This document shows, piece by piece, positions 1 through 11,658 of a stretch of 64,000 nucleotides of DNA. The position numbers and the translations under genes were made by a program. The DNA is taken from assembly GCA_050084515.1 (NCBI GenBank), contig CM114274.1, positions 11,222,001 to 11,286,000 of the forward strand. Direction: 5' to 3'. This stretch comes from Blasia pusilla. Taxonomy: Eukaryota > Marchantiophyta > Marchantiopsida > Blasiales. How positions within the stretch are numbered: position 1 is the first letter of the stretch; the number at the start of each line of letters is the position of its first letter. The notes beneath the pieces are model-generated. The model did no database searches. It had not been told where the DNA came from and worked only from the letters and a program-made list of their open reading frames with translations.

Positions 1-875
1 AACCACCTCCCGAATAGTCGCATACCTCAATGTATCTCGATGCTGCGCAATCGCCAAGTTCTCAAATGCCATGGGCATCACTCTCTGAAATAAGTCAGCC
101 CTCTCAGAACATGCTTGCATCCACATATCAAGGCCATCAAGGTTTAACACCTCACCAACATCTCGATGAATGGCCGCAGGTAAATCTGGCTCTCGACCAT
201 ACAAAAGCAAGTACGGTGAGAAAGACGCTAAGAATGCTTGCCTTGTTGAATCTGTATCCCATCGCTAACCTCCGCAACTGGAGGTCCCAATCTCCTAGGT
301 GACCTCTCTACAAGCCATACTTGCGTAATCCTCTCTTCACCGTGTGCACAACCCACTCCGCTAGTCCATCCGCCTCAAGATGATCTCACGAAGTAGTGCG
401 ATGGTCGATCAGCGCCTGATTACACAAGGTCTGAAACTCCACGTGAAATTGTGTGCCGTGGTCTATCAACACCTCAGCTGGTGTGCCATAATAACTCAAC
501 ACTCAATCAAGGAAGGCATACGCTACTTCCTCACTCTGCTTTCTCAGAAAATGCAACCAACTCTATCCACTCCGAGATGTTCTCGACCATCACCATTACA
601 TAACGACTATGGCGCTCCGTCAAAGGCAAAGGTCTTGCAAAATCCAAACTCCATCTATAACCTAAACCCATGATCGGAAGTGGATGCAATTGTAGAGTTG
701 GAGCATTAAACGATGCTCGGACTCGATCACACACCATGCACCTAGCAACAAACTGCTCTCTGCGAAGGATGAGGCACCACCCGCACTCTACCATCCTTCC
801 AAACTCGCAACACATGTGTCCCCTCCCACCGGAACCGTCTGGCTTGCTATAGGATCCGGTCCCGCTCTCTAGCAC
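1..875 (-). pseudogene. Integrase of gypsy copy A, truncated by the window edge
   Basis: Minus-strand DDE integrase relic. The catalytic core starts with GLGYRWSLDFARPLPLTE (about 625-680), where the D of LDF matches the first catalytic Asp. The HHCC zinc-binding domain is mostly missing: a join near 765-775 places CVFCREQ-like residues directly before ARCMVCDRVRAS, whereas copy B has the HTHEELGHFG stretch in between. The last two Cys of HHCC (CMVC) are kept. The C-terminal integrase region runs off the window start. There are several frame breaks. Confidence 0.75.
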
Positions 876-1189
876 CCACTATGCTCGCGACCTGCCAATA
901 CGCAATTACTCCAAGATCACTCCATCGTTGTGAATGTCTCGGGCACCTATCGTCTCCTCACCGGCCTTTGGATCTAAGGACTTTCCATCAGACCTCTCCA
1001 TCGAAGTCTTAGCAATCTGACTCCCCATAGCCAACAAGCCCAAATAGGTTGACGCGTGCCATCTTGGCACCAACTCCTCATCACTCTCACCATGCCAACG
1101 AGCTCGAGTCGCATCTTGTTGACTCAAGCATGGGTTACGACTCAAACCATATGCATCCTGGTTGAGCGTCCTAGGTCTATGCACCACCT

Positions 1190-2480
1190 AGAAGTCATAT
1201 CCCTGCAACAAAAGAGCCCACCTCGTTAGCTTCTTTGTAAGCTTGTCGAAATCCATCAACCACTTAAGTGGCTGATGATCAGTTATGATGGTAAAGGGAT
1301 TGCCGAATAGATAACATCTGAAATGTGCGACAGCCCACACTGCAGCCAAGCATTCACCCTCATACGAGCTATACTTCGCCTCTACAATGTTGTTCGATCA
1401 ACTAGCGTAAGCTACCACAAACTCTCTACCATCATCGTCATGGTGGGTGAGCACGGCTCCAAGCCCCAACATGCTCCAATCGATATGCAATTGGAAAGGA
1501 CATCCCCTGATCGGTCTCCTCAATATGGGCGCGGACGTCAATCTGTCCTTCAGCAGCTCAAATGCTCTCTCCTGCTCATCCCCCCAATGCCACTCCAGAT
1601 CTACCTTGGTCAGCAAGGTTAGCGGCTTCGCAATCAAACTAAAACCCTTGACGTACCGTCGATAGAAGTTCGCCAATCCCATAAATGCACGAACTCGACT
1701 CATATTTGTAGGGCGTGGAATGCGTGAAATAGCCTCTACCTTCATCTGCTGCACACCAGATTGAGTACTTGGGTATATCGTATGACCCAAGTACTCAATC
1801 TGGTCGTAGAAGAACTTGCACTTGCCTGGATGTAGCTTCAGCCCATGTAACTGCAATCGTCAAAATACCTCCTCTGGATGTCGCTCATGCTCCTCAACCG
1901 TGGCGCTAAAGACTACAATGTCATCAATATAACACCTAGCAAAATCCAGACCTACTAAGATCCTATCCATGACCCTCTGAAACTCAGCCGGGGTGTTCTT
2001 TCATCCAAATGGTAAGAACCGCCACTAGTACAAACAATCCTTCCGGTGAGGATTGATGCCCCAAAATGCCGTCTTCTGCATGTCCTCCAATCTGATAGGC
2101 AGCTGATGGTATCCGCCTTGCAAATCCAATGGATTGAAGACCTTTGCGTGCCCAATCGCATCAAAGATCTCCTCACGGGTGGGCATGGCATACCTATCGG
2201 ACTTCGTTTGCCGATTGATTGGTTGGTAATCTCCACACGTCCGCCTATCCGTCCAATTGCCATGCACATCCTTCTTGATGGACATGACAGTGGCAGATGC
2301 ATACTCTCCATGTGACATCTCCACTAGTCGTGCTCCAACCAAGTTCTGGCTCATACTCTGAATCAGAGCCCTCTCCATGTCACTGTACCTGTAGGGTTGT
2401 CGGAAGATCTGCCTGTCACTCGACAACTCAATGCGGATCCTTGGACCCTTTAGCGTACCCAAATCATGCATACAAAATGC
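1190..2480 (-). pseudogene. Reverse transcriptase and RNase H of gypsy copy A
   Basis: This is the polymerase core of the gypsy Pol protein, which copies element RNA into DNA. From about 2470 downward the frame reads GTLKGPRIRIELSSD, then CGDYQPINRQTKSDRYAMP, the palm segment LDLQGGYHQLPI, and the catalytic box FARCYIDDIVVFS near 1925-1965 (YIDD in place of the usual YVDD). The connection domain follows (FMGLANFYRRYVKGF, about 1630-1700). RNase H begins at HIDWSMLGLGAVL (about 1460-1490) and continues past a stop near 1398 with a YEGECLAAVWAVAHFR segment and TDHQPLKWLM (about 1255-1290). Stops near 2025, 1857 and 1398 show it is dead. RNase H is better kept here than in copy B, where most of it is deleted. 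Confidence 0.85.
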
Positions 2481-2889
2481 AAAACAACTCCTATAACTCC
2501 TAAGGAACTGGTGTATCCGACGCCGCTCTCCTCCTCCAACTTAGGGCTCATATATGGCTCCCAAGTCTCCATTGTGACTACGGTAGGACTCTCCTGCGTG
2601 GGTGTCGGTGGTTGCTATGGTGCAATCCCGTCTCGGACAACAGAACTCTCATCTCCACGTGCACTATCCAGAACCATGCTCGATGTTGTGGCTATCATCT
2701 CCTAGTGTACCTGCAAAACATCCCAAGAAGTCCAAGGGTGTCCCTCCCGATCATCCCTGGTGTGTCGATCTTCTCGGATCTTGCCCCGAGCCAGTGCCTC
2801 AACCATCTCGGTAGGCATGGGGCTCACCAACGCAACAGTTGTGATCTATCGCATCCTCAAACGACCCTGTTCAGCTACGCCTAAGCTGA

Positions 2890-3860
2890 AAATCCATGTC
2901 AAGCAGTTCAGGTCCACCGCGTGACCTAAGACATGACGTTGTGATGCCTCTGATAGTGATGGTACTGTCGTCACTCCTGTGGGGAATCCCATCGCTCGCT
3001 CTCGCTCATCAACGTTGGGATCCACCAACCTTGTATCTGGTCATCCTAAACCAAGCCACGTCCGGCCTCCTAGAATGCATAGGAAGCAGGAAAACTCACA
3101 AATGAGGGAAAGGTTGCCCGTGGCATGCCAATCCTGTTGACCACAGTCAACGGCCGTCGATCATTGTGCCTCAATGCGTGTGATGGTCGACCTGGATCCA
3201 GAATAGAATCCACCAGCAAATTGGAGGGGCGCTCCATGCTAGCATACGCCCTCCACAAAACCTCATGTGGGACCAAGTTGGTCCACCAAAGACGCAGGCG
3301 GTGTGCTCTAGAATCTACACTCGCCGCATCCAAAAACACTACTGAGCCGATCCATGCACGCACCTGATGTGCACTCGTCACCATCTGTGACCTCGAATCA
3401 CCCAAGATTGACATATTCTCCAGAATGTATGTTGGAGAACGGGACTGATGCTCTTGCAAGTGTCGCAAAATCCACATCATCTCCCAAAATAACCTGGACC
3501 GAGTGTCAGTTAACCCGCTACCTTGTCCAGCGCGCGATTGGCCTTGACACGGCCAACCAGAAATGACCAAATCTATGGCCCCTATTCGTTCCAAGTCCTA
3601 TGCCCCCTACAATGAAACATCCCGCAGTAGGGAACTCTGGTATTCTTGGACAGCGGACGCAGACGACAAGTCGGGAAAACAGAGGCGTAACTACGCCATA
3701 TGGTGAAGTGAAGCGCTCCTCGCAACATCATCAATCTCCATATACATGTACGGTTGCACGTGTACTCTTGCCTGCAAAATAGCAACTAACCCACTGCTAA
3801 TCCCTCCAAAGAGATCCAACACGCGAATACCCTTCTCTGGGAGACACCACACAACCGGGG
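2890..3860 (-). pseudogene. C5 cytosine DNA methyltransferase domain of the gypsy polyprotein (copy A)
   Basis: The product would transfer a methyl group from AdoMet to cytosine C5 in DNA. Visible motifs in order: motif I DLFGGISSGL (about 3793-3822), an acidic YMEID after the next strand, motif IV GWPCQGQSRAG with the catalytic Cys (PCQ at 3544-3552), motif VI ILENM (3412-3425), motif VIII RAHRLRLWWTNL (3276-3309), then a variable target-recognition stretch, and motifs IX/X with RAMGFPTG (about 2970-3000) and VLGHAVDLN (about 2913-2940). The order is linear, unlike the permuted order of plant DRM enzymes; GWPCQ and the GFPTG/DLN end suggest a DNMT3-like rather than MET1/CMT type (inference). 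It is broken by three TAG codons between motifs I and IV (3691-3693 and two near 3605-3620), two stops just after the target-recognition region, and a frameshift near 3030-3045. Confidence 0.85.
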
Positions 3861-4180
3861 TGGTGTCCAAAGGGGTCACAGCAGCACTCTTGGCTACCTC
3901 GGGTTCCTTTGACCCGTCAGGCTCTCGTGCAGATGCCTCATTACATGTCGTCTGCACATGCTCATTAGATAAATGTCAAAGCTCCTCAACACCAAGAGAA
4001 GCCATGGCACGCTCTATCAAGGGTCTAGCGGGCATCTCTGCCATCCTAGCAAGCGTAGCCTGCCATGAATCTGATGTGGACGGCCCGAGCTTCCGCTCCA
4101 AGGGCAGGTTCATCACCTCCTCTACAATCACCTCTGAACGTTATGTAAGAACTCCAACTCCACGCTTACATAGCGTAGCG
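3860..4180 (-). pseudogene. Pre-methyltransferase region of copy A with protease deleted
   Basis: This stretch matches copy B 26580-26760 and then, without a gap, copy B from about 27395. The retropepsin (DSGAQ in copy B) falls in the missing interval. The join has only a few bases of shared sequence (GGTGTTG), consistent with a deletion by short homology. The plus-strand reading frame of 237 codons over 3746-4459 is a shadow of this region. Confidence 0.7.
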
Positions 4181-6660
4181 GCCAGCCGAAAAAACCTCGG
4201 CAAGCATATCTTCTTGGAAACAATTAATACTGATTATTTAAAAATTGAAATTAAGGTTGATTTAAACTCAATTTTTGAAGTCCAAACTTTGAGGGGGATC
4301 TCTATTGAGCAACGCTCTTATTATTCATGTCCCATGCCTACTATACTTAGTTTCACATACCATATGTGTTCTTGGGAATTCAATTCCTTTCAAATCTATG
4401 CTCAAATCCATATAATTAAGAGAGGATGGGTTGTGGATTTTTTAGGAGTCTTTTTTTGACATGTGTCATTTCAAAATATTTCATAATTTCACTTTTGGAC
4501 CATTTAACAATGTTTTGCATTAGTAAAATATAAAAGGAGTTATGAAACAAATGATAGAAAATCACTAGAATTTGTAAGACTCTTAAGAAATCTCCTTTAA
4601 AGTTTTTTATCTAATAATTTTAACACATTCAAAATTTTCCCAAAATGGTAGAAAGAAAGGAGCATCTCTCTTTCCTTTACCAAGAGAAAAGAGAGATGCT
4701 TCCTCTTGCGTGAATGTATCTATTGTTAGCAAGGTTGTACACAGACAAAGTCCGTCCCTAATATTGTGTGGGCTTGGGTTCCTAGGCACAACGCCACGTA
4801 CGTCTTATCGCCCATATTTGGGCCTACCCTGCCTATAAAATAGACTCGTGCTCGGCCAATCCGCACCCTAGTCTAGCGACCCATGGCCCATTCTTGCCAT
4901 CCGTCTTCTAGCCTGCATCCAACTTACACCAAGCCCTCACATGCATGCATTGGCCCGTGTTTGGCCCCCATCAAGCCCGCCTAGTCCTTATAGGGCTTGC
5001 ATAGGGCACGTATTGGCCCGTGCATGGCCTTGAGGCTTGTGCGGGCCAGATGGGCTTGGTGGGAGCCAAACCCCGGCTCACAACCTGCATACCCTTTCGA
5101 TCCCTACATTGGGCCCATAATCTGAGCCCACACTTATTCTTGTGTCCCAAGCCCACGTGGGCGATCCGAGTACCAAAAAACCCCAATCAAGAGACTGGTT
5201 GGGCGTGTTTGCCCCATGGACGAACAAGTTTGTTTCCATGCAACCTTTATTATTAGACTAGTTATGGTATAAATCAAGAAAATTTTGAACTCTATTAAGA
5301 TCATCAATGAGATGTTGTAGAAATTTTAGAATCTCAAAAACACTTGTTCCAATTTTATTTATTTTAAAAAAATATTTCTTTTGATTTTAAAATTACTCTA
5401 AAATTATTCAAACTCTACAAATTCCTCTAAGTGATTGTTATATTATGAAGCTTTCTTCATTAAATTTTTTCCAAACAGATTAATCTTGATTCTATCAATC
5501 ATATTATGGATCAAATCATGAAGTATTCCATTTATGCATAATTATATATTACTTGGCAAGATAAGATTTCACTTCATATTAAAAAAAATTTAAATAATTT
5601 CTTCACACGATCTATCCTTAGTTTATTATTTTTATAGATCAAAATATTAGGATGAAAAAAATCTCTCAATTTTTAAGAAATATATGCACTCTTTTACTTA
5701 ATTTTAAAAATCTCATTTACGATTTATTTTTGAAATGCTTTAACTTTTAGACTACTAGGGGCTAGAACCCCCATCATGCCACTCCCATGCTTTGTTTACT
5801 TTCGAAGTTTATGTCTAGATTAAGTAAGCTCTATTATAACATTAATATATAGATGCAAGGAAAAGGATCACCATTATGAATATAAAATAGTATAATAGGA
5901 ATGAGAGAATTAAAAAATAGAAACATTAAAAATATTATTGAAAGAAATCATAAAAAAAGAAGGATTTAAAGAGCATCAAATTTCAATAAAGGGAGAACCC
6001 TTTCAAATGTAACATGCATGACATGCAATATTCGGAAAGACTTTCACTACCTCCATTTGAGGATCCACAATCACATAGTCAGTTTCTAACACTAATCTAA
6101 GGACCATTTACAACGCTTTGGACCAAGCCTACCTAAACATTGCAAGCATTGTCAATTTTAAGTCCCATAGCCTTGCATCAAAACTTATTCATGCATTCTC
6201 CTAAATCTCTTTGTGCGTAGCTCTACTTGGAAATAGATTTTGCGCTTAGTTCTTTCCTTTATCCCCAATTTAGTGCATGAAAAAATATCCATTTTAGTTC
6301 TATTGGTCTAATATTTCTCTACTAAAAATTCAAAATGTCTTCATTTTTAACTATCCTCTCATTTATCTACACATTTGATTTTTTTAGTGGGGCGGAGTGT
6401 GGGGGGTGCTGGTGGGGTGGTATATTGACCCCCATAGCCTCCCTTCAAAACTCATCTAAAAAAAAATATTTGATGGGAAATTCAAAGTTTTTTATTTTGA
6501 TCTTCATTCACCCATCTTCTCATTATGATGGGGGTCACACTAAGTGACCAGCCAATAGTATCTATTTCACTAGTAGTGAATCCCATGGCCTCTTATCAAG
6601 ACTCATTCATGCATTTTCCTTACTCTCATTGTGGCCCCAAGTACATGGCCAAATTCTAGC
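4181..6660. other. AT-rich spacer, no gene recognised
   Basis: No protein similarity was recognised. It holds a perfect 13-bp inverted repeat (4661-4673 and 4688-4700, 14-nt loop), a more GC-rich block at about 4740-5220 rich in GGCCCGTG and GGGCC-like words that looks like old transposon sequence, then strongly AT-rich DNA to about 6340. Confidence 0.5.
4661..4700. repeat. Perfect 13-bp inverted repeat
   Basis: AGCATCTCTCTTT (4661-4673) is exactly complementary to AAAGAGAGATGCT (4688-4700), with a 14-nt loop. It would fold into a hairpin; no flanking gene suggests a role. Confidence 0.7.
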
Positions 6661-8080
6661 ATTCATTCCTGTTCTCTAGAGAAAAGCAAATCCACCCATG
6701 AACCTATCGTCAAGTAGCTACGTAACATTTGAAGTTGCTTCTCCAACATGGTCGAGTGAATAAGAAACACTATTCGAAAGGTTGCCCAAGGCTTCTGATT
6801 CCAGGATCGAGTGCAATTCACCATTCCATGGTGAGTTTGCACGTCAGGATGGATTGAGCTGAGCTGCTCCATATATGGTGAAACGCATAAGAACTAGAGT
6901 AGGGCAGGTTGGGGACTTGTAAATAGTAGCACTGCTGCATGGAAAATCTCTGCAGTATACTGCTGTCGAATCTGCAGCTGAAAAATCGCTTCAGGTGCCA
7001 GAGAGCGTTCTCGACAATATGGCTGACTGCCATCGAGTCTGCAGGATGGCTACGTGATCTATCAAGCTCGAAATTCCCTCTGGTGGAATGGACATGGAAC
7101 TATTCGTACTGGCAGCAGCGTGATATTCTTGTTGAATGCACCTGAGTACTTCCACAGGCACGGCATCTCCCCTTCAGATCAGGATGCTCCACATTCTTTA
7201 AAATAGAAAGAAGAACTCAGCAGCATAGCTCGAAGAGCATCATTTAGACCTATATGATCATCAATCCGAACACTTGGAGCTTAATTTTTGGGGACAAAGC
7301 CCTGCTTCCCACCCTGCACTGGTTTCACTTGTATGTTAGCGTTGTTCAGTCATCAGATATTAGACCGAATCTATTGTCGTCTACCACCTACACTAAAAGC
7401 AGTCCTTACTTGAGAATCGAAGCCTTGCACTTCAGTCATGGCTCCCATTGTCAGTCAGGGAGGAATGGTTTTATTTTTCCTTGTCCTTGACAGTTTTTCA
7501 TTTCAATCTCTGTTTCGTTACTGAGCACAATGGATCAACAACCTTTTGATTGTAGAAAACCTTTGACATGTCATCCCCTTGATAGATCAGCTCCCATGTT
7601 GTGATGAGAAACGTCAGTGACCAAGTTCAAGAGCCAGAGTGTGAGACACCTATTGAATTGCTGATGGAAGGTGTAGGTAGCTGCGAAGGGTGGCCATTCC
7701 AAAGCTGACATTTCAAAGGTGCCAAATTTCACTTTCGAGATAAGGACGAGAAGCTGAAACGTAGCTGTACGTGGGTGAGTGGCAGAAGCACATGCGACTT
7801 TTTTGCTGCAGTGCATGGCATTCGAAAGTGCACCTTGTGCTTCCCTTTTAAAGAGCTTTCGTCACGATGTGCCACACTTATTTCACAACCCTCCTGCCAA
7901 GTTCTTGTCGTTCATGCCATAATATCATATTCTTATCAATCGATCCTTTGTCCCACTGATGTTGACCAGGACAACGACTCCGACACCTTTGATTTCCTCA
8001 GCTTCTCTCCACCAGGAGTTCTGTAGTATCCACCTGATTATCAATGACAGCGGGCCTACTCTTGTTTCTCACATCGCCTA
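6660..8080. other. Possible decayed gene, unrecognised
   Basis: Several short open stretches lie on the minus strand (7571-7816, 6818-7033, 6663-6872) and one on the plus strand (6939-7145). Composition is less AT-biased than the spacer on either side, so this could be exonic or a gene relic. I recognise no domain and find no consistent chain of splice sites. Confidence 0.15.
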
Positions 8081-9330
8081 AACCCACCAGTAGTAATAAT
8101 TAATTGACTAGGTTCCATTTGGGTCATGAGCTAGGTGCTGGTAATATCTCGAATTCACCCAACCCATAACCAGAGCTCGTTGGTAGGTGACGTGAGGTGT
8201 GGATATGAAATCCGAAATGGGCGCACATTATGAGGTTGGGAGTGCAGTTTGGGAATTCCCTATGAACTTTTCAGGGAAGCTTTGGCTTCAAGAAATCTAA
8301 CTCTTTTAGCTAAGTGGGTGGAGTTCTTTATTGGCTTTCTAGTGAATTGCAGATTTGTCACGACATGATTCATGATTCCAAACGCTCGAGCTCTCGAATT
8401 GCAGGAGCCCATATTTACTTTTCTATGCAAGAAGGTGTGATTAAAATAGTCCTAATGGTTAAAGGCATACATGTTAGTGTACATCTAGTTTAATCATGCC
8501 CTAAATGTTGTTATCTATATTTAGTATATAGTTAGTTAGATACTAACTTAAACTCTGCTATCTTTAGGGTGATATCGAGTTAAGGTTAGCTACCATTATC
8601 TACTTGTTAGGTGATTTAAGAAGATGCTAACTTAGGGACCAAGGGTCACAAACGCCCTCTAGTCTCTTCTCGATATAGTGGATATAGGATCTATCCTTAA
8701 AGTCACATAATCATTCTATAACTTTTGGTGAGAATTGATTAAACTTAACACGATAATAAACTTCAATAAAAACGCTTATGGAAAAACCACCAGAGAAACT
8801 TAGCAACGAGTGCCATGTACGATCTTTGAATTGGAGATATGTGAAAAGTGAAAGGTGTGACTGAGAATCTTCTTCGGAGGATTTGATGGATCCTACTAGG
8901 AAAGAAAGCTAGGAACTGATTTTCTGATTGTGAAACCATGAATGGGTTAGGTGAAGTTAGTTAAGATAGGTCTGCTGATCTAATACCTTTTAAACAGTTA
9001 GCACATTGGGAGACAATCAAGAGAGGTTACAACCTCGAGACGGTGGCATGTATCCTAACAAGAAGGTGGTCAGAAAAATATTCATTTACTTCCATAAAAC
9101 ATTAGAAGCAATCGACACTCTCAAAGCTGACCGGTGACTATCTCTAACACCCATTCTTCCAAACAGAAGAAGCTGTTGTCACCAGAGCGCCCCATCTCAT
9201 CTAATTAATGGGACATGCATTTCATGGGCTCGATCAGCTATAAGCTATCGCCATTATCACTGCTGAAACTACTTCCAATTTGCTTGCACATCGACTTCGA
9301 GTAGCCCAAGCCGCTTCGTCTAACAAATGA
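8081..9330. other. Intergenic, nothing recognised
   Basis: No long reading frame, repeat or RNA gene was recognised in this stretch. Confidence 0.4.
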
Positions 9331-9487
9331 TTACACATTATATACTATGGAGCTCCATGAGGAGCAGCTGCAGCTCCTGGATCGCCCCAATGCCCAAAAA
9401 CGGATCCAGGAGCTCCACTGCTCAAGATTGGAAGGGATGAGTGGAAGCCAGGAGGAAGGGAGGAGGGCAAGTCTATTGATTGAATTA

Positions 9488-9882
9488 TTAGGGGCAATCG
9501 TAGCAGTAAGTTGTTCTGCCCTTGTGGCAGCATGTTTCACATCTGGTGGAGTCGAGACACAAGGAAGCACCGCATCGAATGCAAGCCAAGGGAGGGAACC
9601 ATGAGTGACCAGTTGGGACGATCTCAGAATCGGAAGAAGTGGCAGTGGTGAAGGACTTGGCAACGAAGTCGTGGATGAATTGCTTCGCCTTCTCGCAACC
9701 GCCCACCTCAGTAGTGGCAGTGGCAGTGGCTGCAGCAGCAGTGAGCTCTGGATTCGAAGACGTCTTCACAATCTTCTCTCGAATGAAGACCTTCATCTCT
9801 TGGCAGCTCATGCCCTTCAGGCTTTCCTGCAGAGTCGACTCCAACTCCTTCTGGACGTCATCGTTGTTCTCTGATCATCACC
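9488..9882 (-). CDS. Small cysteine-rich protein, candidate last exon
   Basis: The frame is open from about 9882 to a stop at 9488-9490 (roughly 130 residues). It has a charged helical N-terminal part (KELESTLQESLKGMS), an Ala/Thr-rich linker, and a Cys-rich C-terminus containing CIRCGASLCLDSTRCETCC and YCYDCP, that is, spaced CxxC pairs that could bind metal or form disulfides. There is no ATG at the upstream edge of the frame. Instead a TGATGATCAG acceptor-like site stands at about 9883, so this may be a terminal exon; otherwise translation would start at the internal Met of KGMSCQ. I do not recognise the family. The opposite strand is also open (9347-9604), but without a comparable motif. 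Confidence 0.35.
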
Positions 9883-11615
9883 ATCATCGACCAACTCACT
9901 CTTTCAGTTTTTCTATCTTTTATTGCAAACTAGCATATGGGAATTGCATCACTTCGTAAAACAAAGCCAATGAAAAAGAATCCAGAAACGAAGGGGATAA
10001 CCACCACCATCCTCCCATCACTAATAGCCCATTATCTGATAAGGCGTTCAGCTCTTGACGAGTGGGACCCTTCACTGAAAGCTCTTTCCGCTCGACCATC
10101 TCCAGTTCAGAAAGACGTACATACGGAACCTCATGAAGGAACTATCCTCAAGCATTACCCAAACGCTCCAAAGATAAGTGCAACTCAGATGGATATTCTA
10201 AGCTTGGGGCAAGATGTATGTATCCTTTCAAGAGTTCAGGCTTATTTGAAGATAACTGGCTCATGGGAGGAAATTTGGAGCTACTCCATGACATGAAAGA
10301 GTTAGCTGCTGTAGCTGAATGGATTCAATTTCTGCTATGTAGAGCAACTCACTGCAGTGCAACAGCATTACTTCAGTTTCAGAGTCGACAGTCCTCAAAT
10401 CGCCCAGGGAGTCTTAGACTACTATAAACGATATTTGTGTCGCCAAATGCGATCCATATCATATCATCCACATTTTGAGAAGAACTGAAGCTCTCGTGAA
10501 CATCGGATATCAGGTTTGCAAGCCAGTTCGATTCGAACAAGCATCATGTTCATGCAGAGGACGGGCTTTCGATCAGGCTCTCCTCTATTATCCATCCCAT
10601 TAAGTTCCCTGAAGTTCCAGCATTTCTAAAATCAAAAGTGTAGATCGGTCGAGCTATCTCTCAGTACGCTAGCAATTGATTGTCAAAGGGGAGAATGACT
10701 GGACCCTTCGATTCTACGAAGCTGCAACCCAAGAACCAAACTCCATGAAGCAGACTTTCTCCAGGACCCAACATCGATCAGAATGAATAAGGAGCTTAAT
10801 GGTTGGGTGGCGATTAGAAGGCTTAGCACTAGTTAACACTAGCTGCAACTCTTGCTTGTTTAGAAGTTGAAGTACCTGGAGTGGAAGCTCCCACTCGCAC
10901 ATCAGCCCTTCCAACGAGGAGAACGAAGCTCAGAGCCAATGCAACGACACTGATTCTCCCCCACCCATGAGTGCCCATGTTTTCTCAAGCTCCTCCCTGG
11001 CACCACCCACTTCCTTGTGAGGTCGGTTGAGCACACCCCTCACTTACTTGCAGCGCAGCCACTCCTCGATGAAAGCAACCGATGTCTGTCTGGATCCAGT
11101 GAGCTTCGATGGAGCTCCAATAGCACCTTCTCGATCTGCTGCCTCATTCCAAAACCATAAGAAGCCTCACCAGGTGCTGAGCTACCTCGCATTAAATAAG
11201 GCCCACCACTTTTGAGAACTCTCTTCCACTTTTGGACTAGATCTCTACCATTCTTTAACTTGGGGAGCCCCACCATTTCCCATCTCTCCATTGACAAACG
11301 ACACGTTCCAAGCAACGACGAAGTTCTGTTGGTTCCAACCGTTACCCACTCCAAATGAGATTAAGTGGGGCTCTCACCATCACGTCTTGGACCATTAGCA
11401 ATATCCCCACCATGTGAGCACCTAAGCTAAACCCTCTCATTTATGGAAATCCAAATGTACAATTCTCCTCCAAGGACCCCCTTTGGTGGAGCACAGGCCA
11501 ACGAATCTTGAACTCCTCTAACCCCCAAAAATGCTTACCCACCACTATCCTTCCTTTCCAATGATTCTCCCTACCCTACGCCACCATAGCCCATGGTGAG
11601 TAACATGGTAGGGTT

Positions 11616-11658
11616 GTTGAAGTGCCTCATTCCTTGAATTGGAATGAGGCACTTCAAC
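11616..11658. repeat. Perfect 18-bp hairpin
   Basis: GTTGAAGTGCCTCATTCC (11616-11633) and its exact complement (11641-11658) are separated by the 7-nt loop TTGAATT. The neighbouring bases do not extend the palindrome. It may be a foldback or MITE relic; no coding feature is adjacent. Confidence 0.8.

Larger units (their letters stand above)
1..4180 (-). mobile_element. Ty3/gypsy element with methyltransferase domain, copy A
   Basis: Read on the minus strand this is an internal fragment of a Ty3/gypsy retrotransposon. From high to low coordinates it holds a short pre-protease segment, a cytosine-5 DNA methyltransferase, reverse transcriptase, RNase H and integrase. It aligns by eye to copy B (26336-30791): position 1 corresponds to about 30425 of B, so the integrase C-terminus and 3' LTR lie outside the window. 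The upstream end stops matching at about 4180, where AT-rich spacer begins; no LTR is seen there. Relative to B, about 640 bp holding the protease is missing (joined near 3990-4000), and about 90 bp of the integrase zinc-binding region is missing near 765-775. Several stops and at least one frameshift make it non-functional. It keeps the most complete methyltransferase and RNase H of the three copies. Confidence 0.9.

Noticed and set aside
3746-4459. 237-codon plus-strand frame
   Set aside because: It is the antisense shadow of the gypsy methyltransferase and pre-methyltransferase region.
4800-5250. GGCCC-rich stretch with TATA-like word (CCTATAAAATAG at about 4832) as a promoter
   Set aside because: No gene follows on either strand; more likely transposon remnant.
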